From: a virus
Length of the DNA: 20,275 bases
Direction: 5' to 3' (one strand)
Virus record (IMG/VR): IMGVR_UViG_3300031951_001512
Location: 1 to 20,275 of that record
Of this stretch, positions 1 through 8,766 are shown one piece after another. The position numbers were made by a program, and so were the translations under genes. Below the pieces are notes generated by a model. It searched no databases. It saw nothing but the letters and a program-made list of their open reading frames with translations, and was not told the origin of the DNA. The first letter of the stretch is position 1; each line of letters begins with the position of its first letter.

Positions 1-2
1 TA

Positions 3-3000
3 CGTACAAGCCTACGCGATGCAGTAACTCGCAAGGTTATTGATGAAAAAGAAGCACTGCAAATCCTCAATGACTTTATTGCTGCACCTAATGAAGGTGT
101 AAAAAATGAGATTATCGAGAACTATGCCAAGACTGTAATCCGTAATGCTGCCATTAACTATGGACACCATGAGGATATTGCAGAACTTGCTGTCAATACC
201 TATATCAAGACACATCGCCTAACCAAAAAAGAAGCAATGCAGGCGAAGGAACAGAACCGTGCATACATGGTTGGCGCAGATGGAACTGCTATGTCTGACC
301 CACAGTTGATTACTCAACTTGCTAACGGTGCTTATCTTCCAGATGTTGCAATCATTGATAAGGCATTCAAGGAGTTTGGAACACGTCCTGGTTCTATTAC
401 CAAGGCTGGTCGTTCAACTCTATACGGCGTAAAGACAGCGCTTGATGAACTACAAGCCATCTGGCGTGGTGGAACATTGGCACGTGGTGGTTTTACTGGT
501 AACATTCTTCGTGATGCTAACTTTCGTGCATGGGCAGATACTTCAATGTTCTCCCTATACTCACAGTTAAGCACAAGCAGCCTAGATGCTGTAACTAATG
601 GACTTAATACAGTCAAGAAGATTGCATCTTGGGAGAAGGACTCAATTAGTCCTAAGCGCAATATGCGCAACATTCGTGAGTCTATTGATGAGAACGATAA
701 GATTCTCAAGAAGATGGAAGCACGTCTAGAGGCAGAAGGTTTCTATAAGAAGCCTAAGAAGGGTGCAAAGCCTGTAGAGATTACACCAGCAATTCAGCGT
801 GTTGTCGAATACAGAGATAAGATTGCAGCCACTCTAGCAGAATTACGCCGCCAAGAGAAGGCTATTGTTGACAATATCCCAACTCAGGTAATCAAGAAGG
901 ATAAGATTAGCGTATCTGGTTGGGATTTCCCAGCACCGCTTTCTGGTCAACTTGGTGAGATTAGCCGTCAGAAGTTAAACGGCAAAGAAGAGATTCGTGG
1001 TGCGCTAGCATCTGTTCGTGAACTAGAGATGGAATCTGTACGCCGTGGAAGTTACGGTGGCAAGGTTTACCATGCTGTGGACAATGAAGCAGAGCACCTT
1101 GTAGCATGGACTGACATGCTTAATAACCACCTACGTAATGACCCTCTTGCGGTTAAGATTATGGAAGGCGAGATGAGTAAGCCAGAGTTAATGAACTGGC
1201 TACAAGAAAACTCTCAGCGTTCCTACATTGACCGTTTCGGTCTAACCGTAGTTGAAGAGGGTAAGCCTGCACGTCGACTACGTCGTGATGATGCAGAATA
1301 CATTTATGACCGTGTTAACTTTGCCGTAAACAGCATTGCTGCTAATGAGCAGGTTCGCAAGTTGGTTCTCAATAACCAATTGACGGCGGTTGAACTCAAG
1401 AAACTGTACCCAGTAGTTGCAGAACGTCCACCAGTATCTGGAGATGTCACAACTAATGCATTAGGTAGAGGAAGTCTAGCACGTGTTCTGCCTAACCTTC
1501 AAAAGGATATAGTCCAGTACTTGGCAACACAGCCAACTTCTAAACTTAACTACAATCACTACTTTGCAGCAAAGTACTATGAGAAGTTAGAAACTCTAGT
1601 AATGAATGCTAACGAACGTGGTGTCATTCCTGGTGCAAAGCAGAAGGTTCAGTACGAAAAGATTGCTCGTTCTTACGCAATCAATGAGTATCGCAGCAAG
1701 ATTAACGCGTTCTCAAAGGATATGAACTTTGCTGGACTAATGAACTATGTTATAGCCTTCTTCCCTGCGGTTGTAGAGCAGTTCAGAGCATACGGACGCA
1801 TTATGATAGATAACCCAGAGTTGCCTATCCGTCTTGCTTATGCAGCCCAGATTCCAGAATACATTGCAGATACACAAGAAGATGCCTATGGCAATAGATA
1901 CATTGAGTACACTATGCCATACACAGGACTAAAGGCACGTTTTGGAGTTGAATGGTTTAATCCAATTAACCCAACATCTGGTTCTATTCTATCTGCTGGT
2001 CCACTAGCAACTACTGGTGCTAACCTTTTTGCTAAGCAAACAGACTTTGCTGATAGTAAACTAGGTAGTTTCTTACTACCATTTGGTGTATCAACTAACA
2101 ATATGTCTGCTTATACTCCTAATACATGGAGAAAAGCATCTGAGTTGTATAAAGCCTGGAGAGGCGATGGAGAGCAGTTCAACAGAGATGTGAACATGAT
2201 TTCCAAGCAGTATCTATTTGACTTTATTGAAGATAATGATAAGCAACCAAGTCCGTCTCAGTTGAATCAGATTCAGATTCGTGCAGAGAAGGACGCATTA
2301 GCATTATCTGTATTGAAGTTCGTATCATCATTGACACTGCCACAGCAGCCAAAGATGCGTACAGCAATCTCATTCTATCAGGATAGATTCAACGAAGCAA
2401 TGAAGCAAGACCCAATTAATGGCGCAGAAGAGTTCATGAAGGATAATCCTGAGTACTTTATGCTTGCTGATAAGTTGGAGAATAACCTATCTGGTATTCG
2501 TGCAGACGAAACAGCGGTTGCTTTGCTACAGCGCAACAACATGGCAACAAGAGAGATAGTTACAAACGTTACAGACCTTACCGCATTAGGTGCAGTCTTT
2601 AATGATGATAACTATGCATTCTCAAGTGCAGCAGATGCTTACCTTCGCACACAGAAGATTCCTGGCTTGGACAGTAAGTACAAGGCTAGCGAAGCATCAC
2701 TTCTTAACATGAAGTCAACTGTTGTTAACAAGGGTTGGACTGATTGGTTTAAGTTAATTCAGGTAGTTTCAACAGAGATGAAGAAGCCACCGTATAACCT
2801 AGACCCTGCACGTGGCTACGGAGACGTAGTTCTACAGCAGTACAAGGACGCTTTCATCGAGCAACAGAAGACTGAAAACCCTATGTGGTACGATGAGAAG
2901 ATTAACAGTTCTGGTGGCGGAGACAAGGGTAGAATGGCTAGCGTTATCAAGGCTGTTACTATCGCTGCTAATACACCTGAGATGTGGAAAGACTTATCTC

Positions 3001-3245
3001 AGCAACCACGCTGGTCTGCTATTGTTGAATACATGAACTTCCGCTATCAGATTAACGATGAATTAAAGCGTCGAGACATCGGATACGATACCAAGTCAGC
3101 AATTGACCTACGTAATCAAGTCACACTTAAGGTGTGGGAGTTACGTAACAAGGATGTAAAGTTCGGTCAGTTCTATGACAGATATTTTGATGGAGATGAC
3201 TTTAGTGTTGTCTTCGATTATACACCACCAAAGAGGAGCAAGTAA
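3..3245 (+). CDS. Very large internal virion-type protein, 5' end outside the window
   Basis: The reading frame is open from base 3, so the ATG at 237 is internal and the gene begins left of the window. At least 1080 codons are visible. By visible residue number, 220-291 is charged and helical, likely coiled coil. Around 167-174 there is a short NILRDANF motif, reminiscent of N-R-D motifs in large polyvalent phage proteins (weak resemblance). A hydrophobic stretch at about 580-592 (YVIAFFPAVVEQF) is followed by a helical, polar C-terminal half. There is no signal peptide, nuclease or protease motif I can recognise. It overlaps the next start by one base (TAATG) and heads a four-gene set upstream of the scaffold. 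Its size, helicity and place suggest an internal or ejected virion protein. A fusion carrying a portal or MuF-like part further upstream cannot be excluded. Function is inferred. Confidence 0.8.
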   Translation, partial: RTSLRDAVTRKVIDEKEALQILNDFIAAPNEGVKNEIIENYAKTVIRNAAINYGHHEDIAELAVNTYIKTHRLTKKEAMQAKEQNRAYMVGADGTAMSDPQLITQLANGAYLPDVAIIDKAFKEFGTRPGSITKAGRSTLYGVKTALDELQAIWRGGTLARGGFTGNILRDANFRAWADTSMFSLYSQLSTSSLDAVTNGLNTVKKIASWEKDSISPKRNMRNIRESIDENDKILKKMEARLEAEGFYKKPKKGAKPVEITPAIQRVVEYRDKIAATLAELRRQEKAIVDNIPTQVIKKDKISVSGWDFPAPLSGQLGEISRQKLNGKEEIRGALASVRELEMESVRRGSYGGKVYHAVDNEAEHLVAWTDMLNNHLRNDPLAVKIMEGEMSKPELMNWLQENSQRSYIDRFGLTVVEEGKPARRLRRDDAEYIYDRVNFAVNSIAANEQVRKLVLNNQLTAVELKKLYPVVAERPPVSGDVTTNALGRGSLARVLPNLQKDIVQYLATQPTSKLNYNHYFAAKYYEKLETLVMNANERGVIPGAKQKVQYEKIARSYAINEYRSKINAFSKDMNFAGLMNYVIAFFPAVVEQFRAYGRIMIDNPELPIRLAYAAQIPEYIADTQEDAYGNRYIEYTMPYTGLKARFGVEWFNPINPTSGSILSAGPLATTGANLFAKQTDFADSKLGSFLLPFGVSTNNMSAYTPNTWRKASELYKAWRGDGEQFNRDVNMISKQYLFDFIEDNDKQPSPSQLNQIQIRAEKDALALSVLKFVSSLTLPQQPKMRTAISFYQDRFNEAMKQDPINGAEEFMKDNPEYFMLADKLENNLSGIRADETAVALLQRNNMATREIVTNVTDLTALGAVFNDDNYAFSSAADAYLRTQKIPGLDSKYKASEASLLNMKSTVVNKGWTDWFKLIQVVSTEMKKPPYNLDPARGYGDVVLQQYKDAFIEQQKTENPMWYDEKINSSGGGDKGRMASVIKAVTIAANTPEMWKDLSQQPRWSAIVEYMNFRYQINDELKRRDIGYDTKSAIDLRNQVTLKVWELRNKDVKFGQFYDRYFDGDDFSVVFDYTPPKRSK

Positions 3246-3985
3246 TGGTTGACCCAATTATTGGTAGAAAGCCTACGCCATCACCAACTGCTACGCCGTC
3301 TCCTGCACCCGTTCCTGCTGGTCTTGGTGTATCGATTGCTCAGGCTGCAAAGAATACTCAATTAAATATCAAGACACCTACAAGCGTATCTGTTGATACA
3401 GTTAACTTTGTATCCAGCCTAACTAAGGCACAGATGAAGCAGATTATCCCGTGGCTTGATAAGTTTGGTGCTAGCAAGACAGATATTGCAACTGTTGGCA
3501 ACGCTAAGAAGTATCTACAGAATAACTTCAATACCTATGTTGAGAATGCTGGTAATAGTGTAACTAAACTAATCCAGTTGTTTAAGGATGACTATCTTCC
3601 ATCCTCAGACCCAGATGCCGATAAAGGCCCTAAGTCTAATGGCGTAACCCAATATATTACACAGAAGTCGCCAGCGTTACTAAAGCAAGATGTTGATAAG
3701 TTCCTTTTGGAGAAGGTTGGCAGCACCAACATTAAAGAAGAATCTCGTCAAAAGATTATGGATGAGATTAATAAGATGATTGCCGAAGGCACAACTACAA
3801 CTAGCAAGATGACTAAATCTGGCAAGACAATAACAACTCAGACTGCTGGATATAGCGAAGAGCGTGCAGGCGCTGTTGTAGAGCGCGTCGCAAAAGAATT
3901 AGAACCAGAGAAGTATGAACAACAGAAGCAACTAAACTTCTTTGACTTCATGCAACAGGCAGAACAAATGCGAGGTGGCAGATAG
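3245..3985 (+). CDS. Hypothetical structural-module protein with Pro-rich N-terminus
   Basis: This 246-aa protein of unknown function has its ATG at 3245 sharing a base with the upstream stop (TAATG), so its translation is probably coupled to the giant protein. Residues 9-25 are a Pro/Thr/Ser/Ala linker (TPSPTATPSPAPVP). The rest is polar and probably helical, with Lys/Glu-rich segments and a short aromatic motif near the C-terminus (NFFDFMQQAEQMRGGR). No membrane segment or catalytic motif is visible. It lies between two proteins that look like internal virion components, so a minor virion or assembly role is the best guess. I do not recognise the family. Confidence 0.8.
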   Translation: MVDPIIGRKPTPSPTATPSPAPVPAGLGVSIAQAAKNTQLNIKTPTSVSVDTVNFVSSLTKAQMKQIIPWLDKFGASKTDIATVGNAKKYLQNNFNTYVENAGNSVTKLIQLFKDDYLPSSDPDADKGPKSNGVTQYITQKSPALLKQDVDKFLLEKVGSTNIKEESRQKIMDEINKMIAEGTTTTSKMTKSGKTITTQTAGYSEERAGAVVERVAKELEPEKYEQQKQLNFFDFMQQAEQMRGGR

Positions 3986-5049
3986 TGGCTGATTTAGCAG
4001 GCTTTAGAGCAGCAGAGGCTGTATCTGCGGCTGACATAGCAGGAGATGCCGTTAAGGGAATGTCACCTGGCTCAGCATGGGTATTTAATGAGAAGACAAA
4101 GAAGTGGGAAAAGCCTGCTAAGCCAACTCAGGGTAACAAGACTTATACTTGGGATGACAATAATGGTTGGGTTGCTAGTGGTGTTGATACATCTGGACTA
4201 ACAGCAAGCCTTGGCTTTGTTCTTTCTCGAGCACTTCTTGATGACCCTACATATGGTAAGGGTCCTGGAGGGCTACAAGAGGTCTACGACCTATGGGCTG
4301 CTGGAGACCAAACCGCAGCACTTAATGCATACTTTCAGTCTAACTACTACCTAAAATTAGGTAAGACCGCTGCTTCACGTTATTCGCTAAAGTTGAATCA
4401 ACCAGAAGTGTATGCTGCTGATGAGGCTGCTTATATTTCTAATCAGAAGAATCGCCTATTCAAACTGGGTGTTCGAGTTGAAGATAACGAACTTACTGAT
4501 TTACTTAAGAAGGCATTTTCTGGCAACTTAACAGATACTCAATTAGATTCATCTATTGCTTTGACAAATAGTTTTGGTGGTAAGTTCGGCGGAACTATCC
4601 TCACCCAAATACAGGACCTCAAGAATACTGCTCGCTCATACGGATTATCATACACTGAGGCTAAGTATAATCAGTGGGGTGCTGACCTATTTGCAAATCG
4701 CATCACAGATTCAGAAGTTGAAGAAGCGATTAAGGTTGAATCAGCAAGTAAGTATCCAGCATTTGCGGACCAGATTATGAAGGGCGTAACTGTAGATGCA
4801 CTAGCATCTGCTTACAAGTCTTCAATGGCTACAATCCTTGAGATTGATGCAGACTCTATTGGCTACAATGACCCAACTCTTATGAAGGCACTACAGTATG
4901 TAGGACCAGATGGTAAGCCATCAAGCAAGCCACTATGGCAATTTGAATCAGACTTACGTTCTGATGCTCGCTGGCAGTTTACAAACAATGCTAGAGATTC
5001 AGTTGATTCTTTGCAATATAAGGTTATGAAGGATTGGGGACTAATGTAA
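3985..5049 (+). CDS. Hypothetical helical virion-associated protein
   Basis: This 354-aa protein starts at GTG 3985, which overlaps the previous stop as TAGTG. No nearby ATG gives a comparable coding length. The N-terminal 65 residues are polar with several Trp (SAWVFNEKTKKWEKP, then a DDNNGW motif). The remainder is a run of soluble helical segments rich in Ala, Tyr, Asp and Leu, ending KVMKDWGLM. In composition and pattern it resembles the C-terminal half of the next gene's product: Tyr/Ala-rich helices with repeated 'YG' and 'A..Y' spacings. The two may be distantly related internal virion proteins. That relation is an impression, not a computed match. There are no transmembrane segments or enzyme motifs. 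Confidence 0.8.
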   Translation: MADLAGFRAAEAVSAADIAGDAVKGMSPGSAWVFNEKTKKWEKPAKPTQGNKTYTWDDNNGWVASGVDTSGLTASLGFVLSRALLDDPTYGKGPGGLQEVYDLWAAGDQTAALNAYFQSNYYLKLGKTAASRYSLKLNQPEVYAADEAAYISNQKNRLFKLGVRVEDNELTDLLKKAFSGNLTDTQLDSSIALTNSFGGKFGGTILTQIQDLKNTARSYGLSYTEAKYNQWGADLFANRITDSEVEEAIKVESASKYPAFADQIMKGVTVDALASAYKSSMATILEIDADSIGYNDPTLMKALQYVGPDGKPSSKPLWQFESDLRSDARWQFTNNARDSVDSLQYKVMKDWGLM

Positions 5050-6908
5050 TGGCAGCAGCAGATGCAGCAAATGAGGCACGTTTAGCAGCCGCTAAGAACG
5101 CGGCTAAGACTTTAACACAGGCAGAGATTGCCGCTAAGACAGCAGAGCAAGTTGCTGCTGGTGTAAAGAGCACAGACAGAGCAGCACGTCTTCCAGGCGA
5201 AACTGCAACGGAAGCAAATGCTCGTATTACTGCAGCATACAAAGAACAACCTAAGCCTGAGTTAACTCAAGAAGGTAAAGCAGCAGGAGCAACAATTGAA
5301 TTTGTTCGCACTGGTGCTGGCGGTGTTGGTGTATACAAAGAAGTTTTTCCAACTGGAGTACCAATTCCAACAGTAAGAACAACAGTTTCTGGCGCTCAAG
5401 TTGATGCAACTGGAAAGCCAACTGGAGAAACGGGAACACCAGCAGTGGCTACTGTACCTGCCGATAAGGTTGTTACTAGCACGCCTGCTGTTAACCCTAA
5501 TGCAACTCTCGCTGCTGGCGGTTCTTCTGCTGGTAAGGATTCAACTGGAAAAGAAATCTTTTACAAAACAGAAGGCGGAAACGGTGTAAGTTTTTATTAT
5601 GCCGATGGCTCCAAGGTTCCAGTAGACAATCTTGTTGGTGTCCCACAGACTGTTGATTTTGCAAATGCTGGTTGGTCTATTCAAGGTTTACCAGTAGGTC
5701 AGACTCCTGCATCAGTAAAATACGCAGATATAATTCGTAATGAATCAGCAAAGGGAACTCAACCTGGTGGCAATTCATACATTGCTGGAGATGTAGTAGT
5801 TGTTAACGATGTGAATGGTGTCAGCCTATACAATCTTGATGGCAAACTTATTTCTGGCAAAGGTTCACAATACCAAATCGGAATGGGTACAACTGGCGGA
5901 AAGCAGATTAATATTGCAGCAGTTGGTACATTTGGTCAGCCAGACTATATGCCAAATAAGGCAACAGGAACAACAGCAACCGTTCCTTCACCATTTACCA
6001 CTGCTACAACAAGCACCGCTACAACAAGCACTGCTACTACTAGTACAGCAACCACAAGTACTGCTGGGCTAACAACAACTCAGTACAACGACCGTATGGG
6101 TGTTTACTCAGCAATGGCTGATAGATTCAACAAGTACGGACTAACTGGTCTTGCTAATAAGATTAAAGAACTTGCTATCCAAGGAGCAACAGAAGCAACA
6201 ATTACTCTGCAACTCCAGGAGACACCAGAATATCAGCAACGATTTGCAGCAAACGCTGACCGCATTAAAAAGGGTTTAGCAGCATTAACTCCTGCAGAGT
6301 ATGTCAATGTTGAAGATTCGTATCGTCAAGTACTACGTGCTTACGGACTAAAGCAGTTCGACAACGACGCATATGTCAAGCAATTTATTGCTAACGACAT
6401 GTCACCAACAGAACTTTCTAACCGTGTTGTTACAGCAGTGCAGCGTGTACAAAATGCAGACCCTGCTATCATCAGTCAACTTAAGCAATACTACGGTATT
6501 GGTGCGGCTGACATGGTTGGCTATGTACTTGACCCAGAACAGCAGTTCCAGAAGATTGAGCGCCAGATTGCAGCATCAGAAATTGGTGTCGCTGCTGCTC
6601 GTCAGGGACTAAAGGCTGGAGTATCAGTTGCAGAGCAACTAGCAGCACAGGGTGTAACCGAGGCAGAAGCACGCAAGGGTTACTCAACTATCGCAGACAT
6701 TCTTCCAACTGCAGAGAAACTATCCGACATCTATGGTACAACCTTAGAAGGATACGGACAAGCAGAAGGTGAACAAGAAGTGTTTAACCAACTCGCATCA
6801 GCACAGCGTAAGCGCCAGCAACTCACAGCACGTGAGATTGCAGCCTTTAGCGGTTCATCTGGTGGAGCAAAGACGAGCCTATCTACATCTAGCGTAGGCC
6901 AATTCTAA
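5049..6908 (+). CDS. Ala-rich internal virion-type protein with TTSTA repeat linker
   Basis: I place the start at ATG 5049 (TAATG overlap with the upstream stop), not at the in-frame TTG 5034, because the same junction recurs through this module; this gives 619 aa. Residues 1-60 are an Ala/Lys/Glu helix. About 70-310 are Gly/Val/Thr-rich and probably beta. Residues 320-339 are four copies of TTSTA. About 345-619 are helical, with a C-terminal tail of Ser/Gly ending SSVGQF. The helical half, with its 'LTPAEYVNVEDSYRQ' and 'QLKQYYGIGAADM' elements, matches my memory of a family common in phages attributed to Actinobacteria, where it is normally left unnamed. It is the last gene before the non-coding spacer and scaffold. 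An internal virion or ejection protein is plausible but unproven. Confidence 0.82.
   Translation: MAAADAANEARLAAAKNAAKTLTQAEIAAKTAEQVAAGVKSTDRAARLPGETATEANARITAAYKEQPKPELTQEGKAAGATIEFVRTGAGGVGVYKEVFPTGVPIPTVRTTVSGAQVDATGKPTGETGTPAVATVPADKVVTSTPAVNPNATLAAGGSSAGKDSTGKEIFYKTEGGNGVSFYYADGSKVPVDNLVGVPQTVDFANAGWSIQGLPVGQTPASVKYADIIRNESAKGTQPGGNSYIAGDVVVVNDVNGVSLYNLDGKLISGKGSQYQIGMGTTGGKQINIAAVGTFGQPDYMPNKATGTTATVPSPFTTATTSTATTSTATTSTATTSTAGLTTTQYNDRMGVYSAMADRFNKYGLTGLANKIKELAIQGATEATITLQLQETPEYQQRFAANADRIKKGLAALTPAEYVNVEDSYRQVLRAYGLKQFDNDAYVKQFIANDMSPTELSNRVVTAVQRVQNADPAIISQLKQYYGIGAADMVGYVLDPEQQFQKIERQIAASEIGVAAARQGLKAGVSVAEQLAAQGVTEAEARKGYSTIADILPTAEKLSDIYGTTLEGYGQAEGEQEVFNQLASAQRKRQQLTAREIAAFSGSSGGAKTSLSTSSVGQF
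6006..6065 (+). repeat. Four tandem 15-bp units encoding TTSTA
   Basis: Units lie at 6006-6020, 6021-6035, 6036-6050 and 6051-6065. Each encodes Thr-Thr-Ser-Thr-Ala. The DNA units differ at synonymous positions (for example AGC/AGT, ACA/ACT/ACC, GCT/GCA) while the peptide is unchanged. It joins the beta-rich and helical halves of the protein and is probably a flexible linker. Confidence 0.85.
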
Positions 6909-7024
6909 AATCCTGAACGGACCTATCGGCCCCGTCAGCGTAACAGACCGAGAGTAGGAGCCAGCCAGTTTCCCCGAACTGAACTGTGGCCTGCGAACTA
7001 CAACGAATAGAAGGGTGGGTTGCT
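6909..7024 (+). promoter_or_regulatory. GC-rich structured spacer before the scaffold gene
   Basis: This is the largest gap in an otherwise packed plus-strand operon (116 bases). It is visibly richer in G and C than the flanking genes. It can form a hairpin at 6966-6981 (stem CAGTT/AACTG, loop TCCCCG) and alternative short stems further upstream (ACGG/CCGT around 6917-6935, or TCGG/CCGA). There is no U-run, so it does not look like a terminator, and I see no convincing -35/-10 pair. A purine-rich GAAGGGTGGG precedes the scaffold ATG. A leader RNA, processing site or late promoter controlling head genes would fit the position. Confidence 0.4.
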
Positions 7025-7498
7025 ATGAGCAACAACTACTGGGATGATGAAGACGACGACCTCGATACCGACAATGAGGCGCAAATGGACGGCAGTGACT
7101 TACTTAAAAAGTTACGCAAAGCCAAGCGTGCTGATGAAAAGCGTATCAAGGAACTTACAGAGCAACTTGAGGGATTTTCCAAGGCGCAGCGTGAGTCAAC
7201 CGTTAAAGCAATCCTAGAACAAAAGGGTGTAAACCAGAAGGCAGCGCGTCTAGTCCTCAAGGACTTAGACGGTGATTTCTCAGAAGAAGCAGTTACAAAC
7301 TGGCTTGATGAGAACGCTGACTTGTTTGGCATTGAAGTCTCTCAGAGACCAGATAGTCAAAATCTCGCTACACTACGTCAGCAAGATGTAATGACACAGA
7401 ATGCCGTTACACCAGACAGAGCACAAGACATCGAGCAGCGCATGAACAATGCAAGTTCAATGGAAGAACTCATGTCTTTAATGCAAAGTCAACAATAA
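7025..7498 (+). CDS. Capsid assembly scaffolding protein (predicted)
   Basis: I choose ATG 7025 over the in-frame GTG at 6986 because the ATG follows a purine-rich ribosome site (GAAGGGTGGG) and the extra 13 codons fall in the structured spacer. The product is 157 aa. It has a very acidic N-terminus (residues 4-18 are mostly Asp, Glu and Asn), a charged helical or coiled-coil segment at about 26-50 (KKLRKAKRADEKRIKELTEQ), a middle domain with SEEAVTNWLDEN, and a Met/Gln-rich C-terminus (MEELMSLMQSQQ). Small acidic helical proteins directly upstream of a capsid gene are typical phage scaffolds that guide procapsid assembly and then leave. The C-terminal helix would be the likely capsid contact. 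The assignment rests on position and composition, not on a family motif. Confidence 0.75.
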   Translation: MSNNYWDDEDDDLDTDNEAQMDGSDLLKKLRKAKRADEKRIKELTEQLEGFSKAQRESTVKAILEQKGVNQKAARLVLKDLDGDFSEEAVTNWLDENADLFGIEVSQRPDSQNLATLRQQDVMTQNAVTPDRAQDIEQRMNNASSMEELMSLMQSQQ

Positions 7499-7528
7499 TA
7501 TCCGTTCATAGTCAAGGAGACTAATACA

Positions 7529-8731
7529 ATGGCAAACGCCTATACAGATACCTCGTCCACCTCGTTTGGTGGTACAGTAGGTGGCGCAGGTCTCGTACAG
7601 AAGGCATATGACCGCCTTCTCGAGTTCGCTCTCCGTTCAGAACCCCTAATTCGTTCTGTCGCAGATAAGCGCCCAGCAAAGCAAGCAATCCCAGGTTCAA
7701 CCGTAGTTCTACAGAAGTACGTTGACCTAGATGCAAAGACATCAACACTAACAGAGACAGTTGACCCAGATGCAGTAGCATTGTCAACACCAACATCTGT
7801 TACAGTAACACTTAACGAGTACGGTAACGCTGTGCTTGTAACACGTGCGTTGGAACTATTCTCTCTAGCAGATGTAGACCCAGCAATCGCAAACATCATT
7901 GCTTACAACTTGGCAGATTCTATCGACCAGGTTGCAATGACAACTCTACGCTCAGGTTCAAACAACATCTACGCAGGCAACGCAACATCAGTTGCTGGTG
8001 TAGATGCAGCAGACACACTAGACTCAGCAGACATCCGTCGCGCTGTAGCGAAGTTGCGCTCGAACAAGGCTAAGGGCCGTCGCGGCAATGCATACTGGGT
8101 TGGTATTCACCCAGAAGTTTCACACGACCTTCGTGCAGAGACAGGCGACCTTGGATGGCGCTACCCACAGTCACAGTCTGCAGAGAATGCATCTAAGGTC
8201 TGGGCTGGAGAAATCGGTGAGTACGAAGGCGCATTCTTCGTAGAATCATCACGTTTGTACAACGCTAAGTCAGGTGCAGACCAGACAGCATTGGCAACAA
8301 CAGCAGCAACAGTTGCTGGAACATCAGCAGGATTCACTGTTGGCGTTGCATCATCATCTGTTATCGCAGCACGCGCTGAGGTCGGAGATAAGATTGCAGG
8401 AACTGGTATCGCATCAGGTGCTAAGATTACTGCTATCGCAACATCAGGTTCAACAACAACAATCACAGTTGATACAGCAAACACTGCAGCAGTAACAGTT
8501 TCAACAACTCTTACTGTAACTCCAGTAACACGCGTATTCGATACAATCGTTGCAGGTTCACAGGCAATGGCGGAAGCCGTAGCAGAAGAGCCACACGTAG
8601 TTATCGGTAACGTAACTGATAAGTTGATGCGTTTCCGCCCAATGGGTTGGTACGGCGTACTTGGCTTCTCAGTATACCGCGATGAGGCTCTATACCGAAT
8701 CACATCAGGTTCATCAATCGCTGCTCTCTAG
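7529..8731 (+). CDS. Major capsid protein, N4 gp56 family (HK97 fold)
   Basis: The 400-aa product forms the icosahedral shell. ATG 7529 follows AAGGAGA at 7514-7520. Family-typical features include an N-terminal arm, then a beta-rich region (GSTVVLQKYVDL, about 56-67), a helix with DIRRAVAKLR (169-177), YWVGIHPEVSHDLR (189-202), the signature-like VWAGEIGEYEGAFFVES (224-240), and a C-terminal MGWYGVLGFSVYRDEALYRI (372-391). The pattern of 'IHP..-.DLR' then 'GEIG-EG-.FVES' is what I recognise as N4gp56. Residues about 246-334 are an extra Ala/Thr/Ser/Gly-rich beta segment inserted between FVESSRLYN and RVFDTIVAGSQAMAEAV. It is followed by tandem stops (TAG TAG) and a hairpin. Confidence 0.87.
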   Translation: MANAYTDTSSTSFGGTVGGAGLVQKAYDRLLEFALRSEPLIRSVADKRPAKQAIPGSTVVLQKYVDLDAKTSTLTETVDPDAVALSTPTSVTVTLNEYGNAVLVTRALELFSLADVDPAIANIIAYNLADSIDQVAMTTLRSGSNNIYAGNATSVAGVDAADTLDSADIRRAVAKLRSNKAKGRRGNAYWVGIHPEVSHDLRAETGDLGWRYPQSQSAENASKVWAGEIGEYEGAFFVESSRLYNAKSGADQTALATTAATVAGTSAGFTVGVASSSVIAARAEVGDKIAGTGIASGAKITAIATSGSTTTITVDTANTAAVTVSTTLTVTPVTRVFDTIVAGSQAMAEAVAEEPHVVIGNVTDKLMRFRPMGWYGVLGFSVYRDEALYRITSGSSIAAL

Positions 8732-8748
8732 TAGTTAATTGACTGCTG

Positions 8749-8766
8749 GACAGGGGAAACCCTGTC
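8749..8766 (+). promoter_or_regulatory. GAAA-loop hairpin after the capsid gene
   Basis: A perfect 7-bp stem, GACAGGG paired with CCCTGTC, closes a GAAA tetraloop. A possible G-U pair at 8748/8767 extends it. No U-run follows, so it is not a standard intrinsic terminator. It lies between the capsid stop and the next ribosome site (AAGGAGG, 8784-8790). It could stabilise the 3' end of capsid mRNA, act as a partial attenuator, or mark a processing site. The structure is seen in the sequence; the role is inferred. Confidence 0.65.

Noticed and set aside
5034-5048. TTG 5034 as start of the 619-aa protein
   Set aside because: ATG 5049 forms the TAATG junction used repeatedly in the operon, and TTG has no matching ribosome site.
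6986-7024. GTG 6986 as scaffold start
   Set aside because: It adds 13 codons inside the structured spacer and lacks a ribosome site, whereas ATG 7025 has one.
8161-8703. 180-codon minus-strand frame opposite the capsid gene
   Set aside because: The plus frame is the recognised capsid protein. The minus frame is a low-complexity shadow with no homologous motif.
8739-8744. TTGACT as a -35 box after the capsid gene
   Set aside because: No acceptable -10 sequence at 16-18 bases; the region is occupied by the hairpin.
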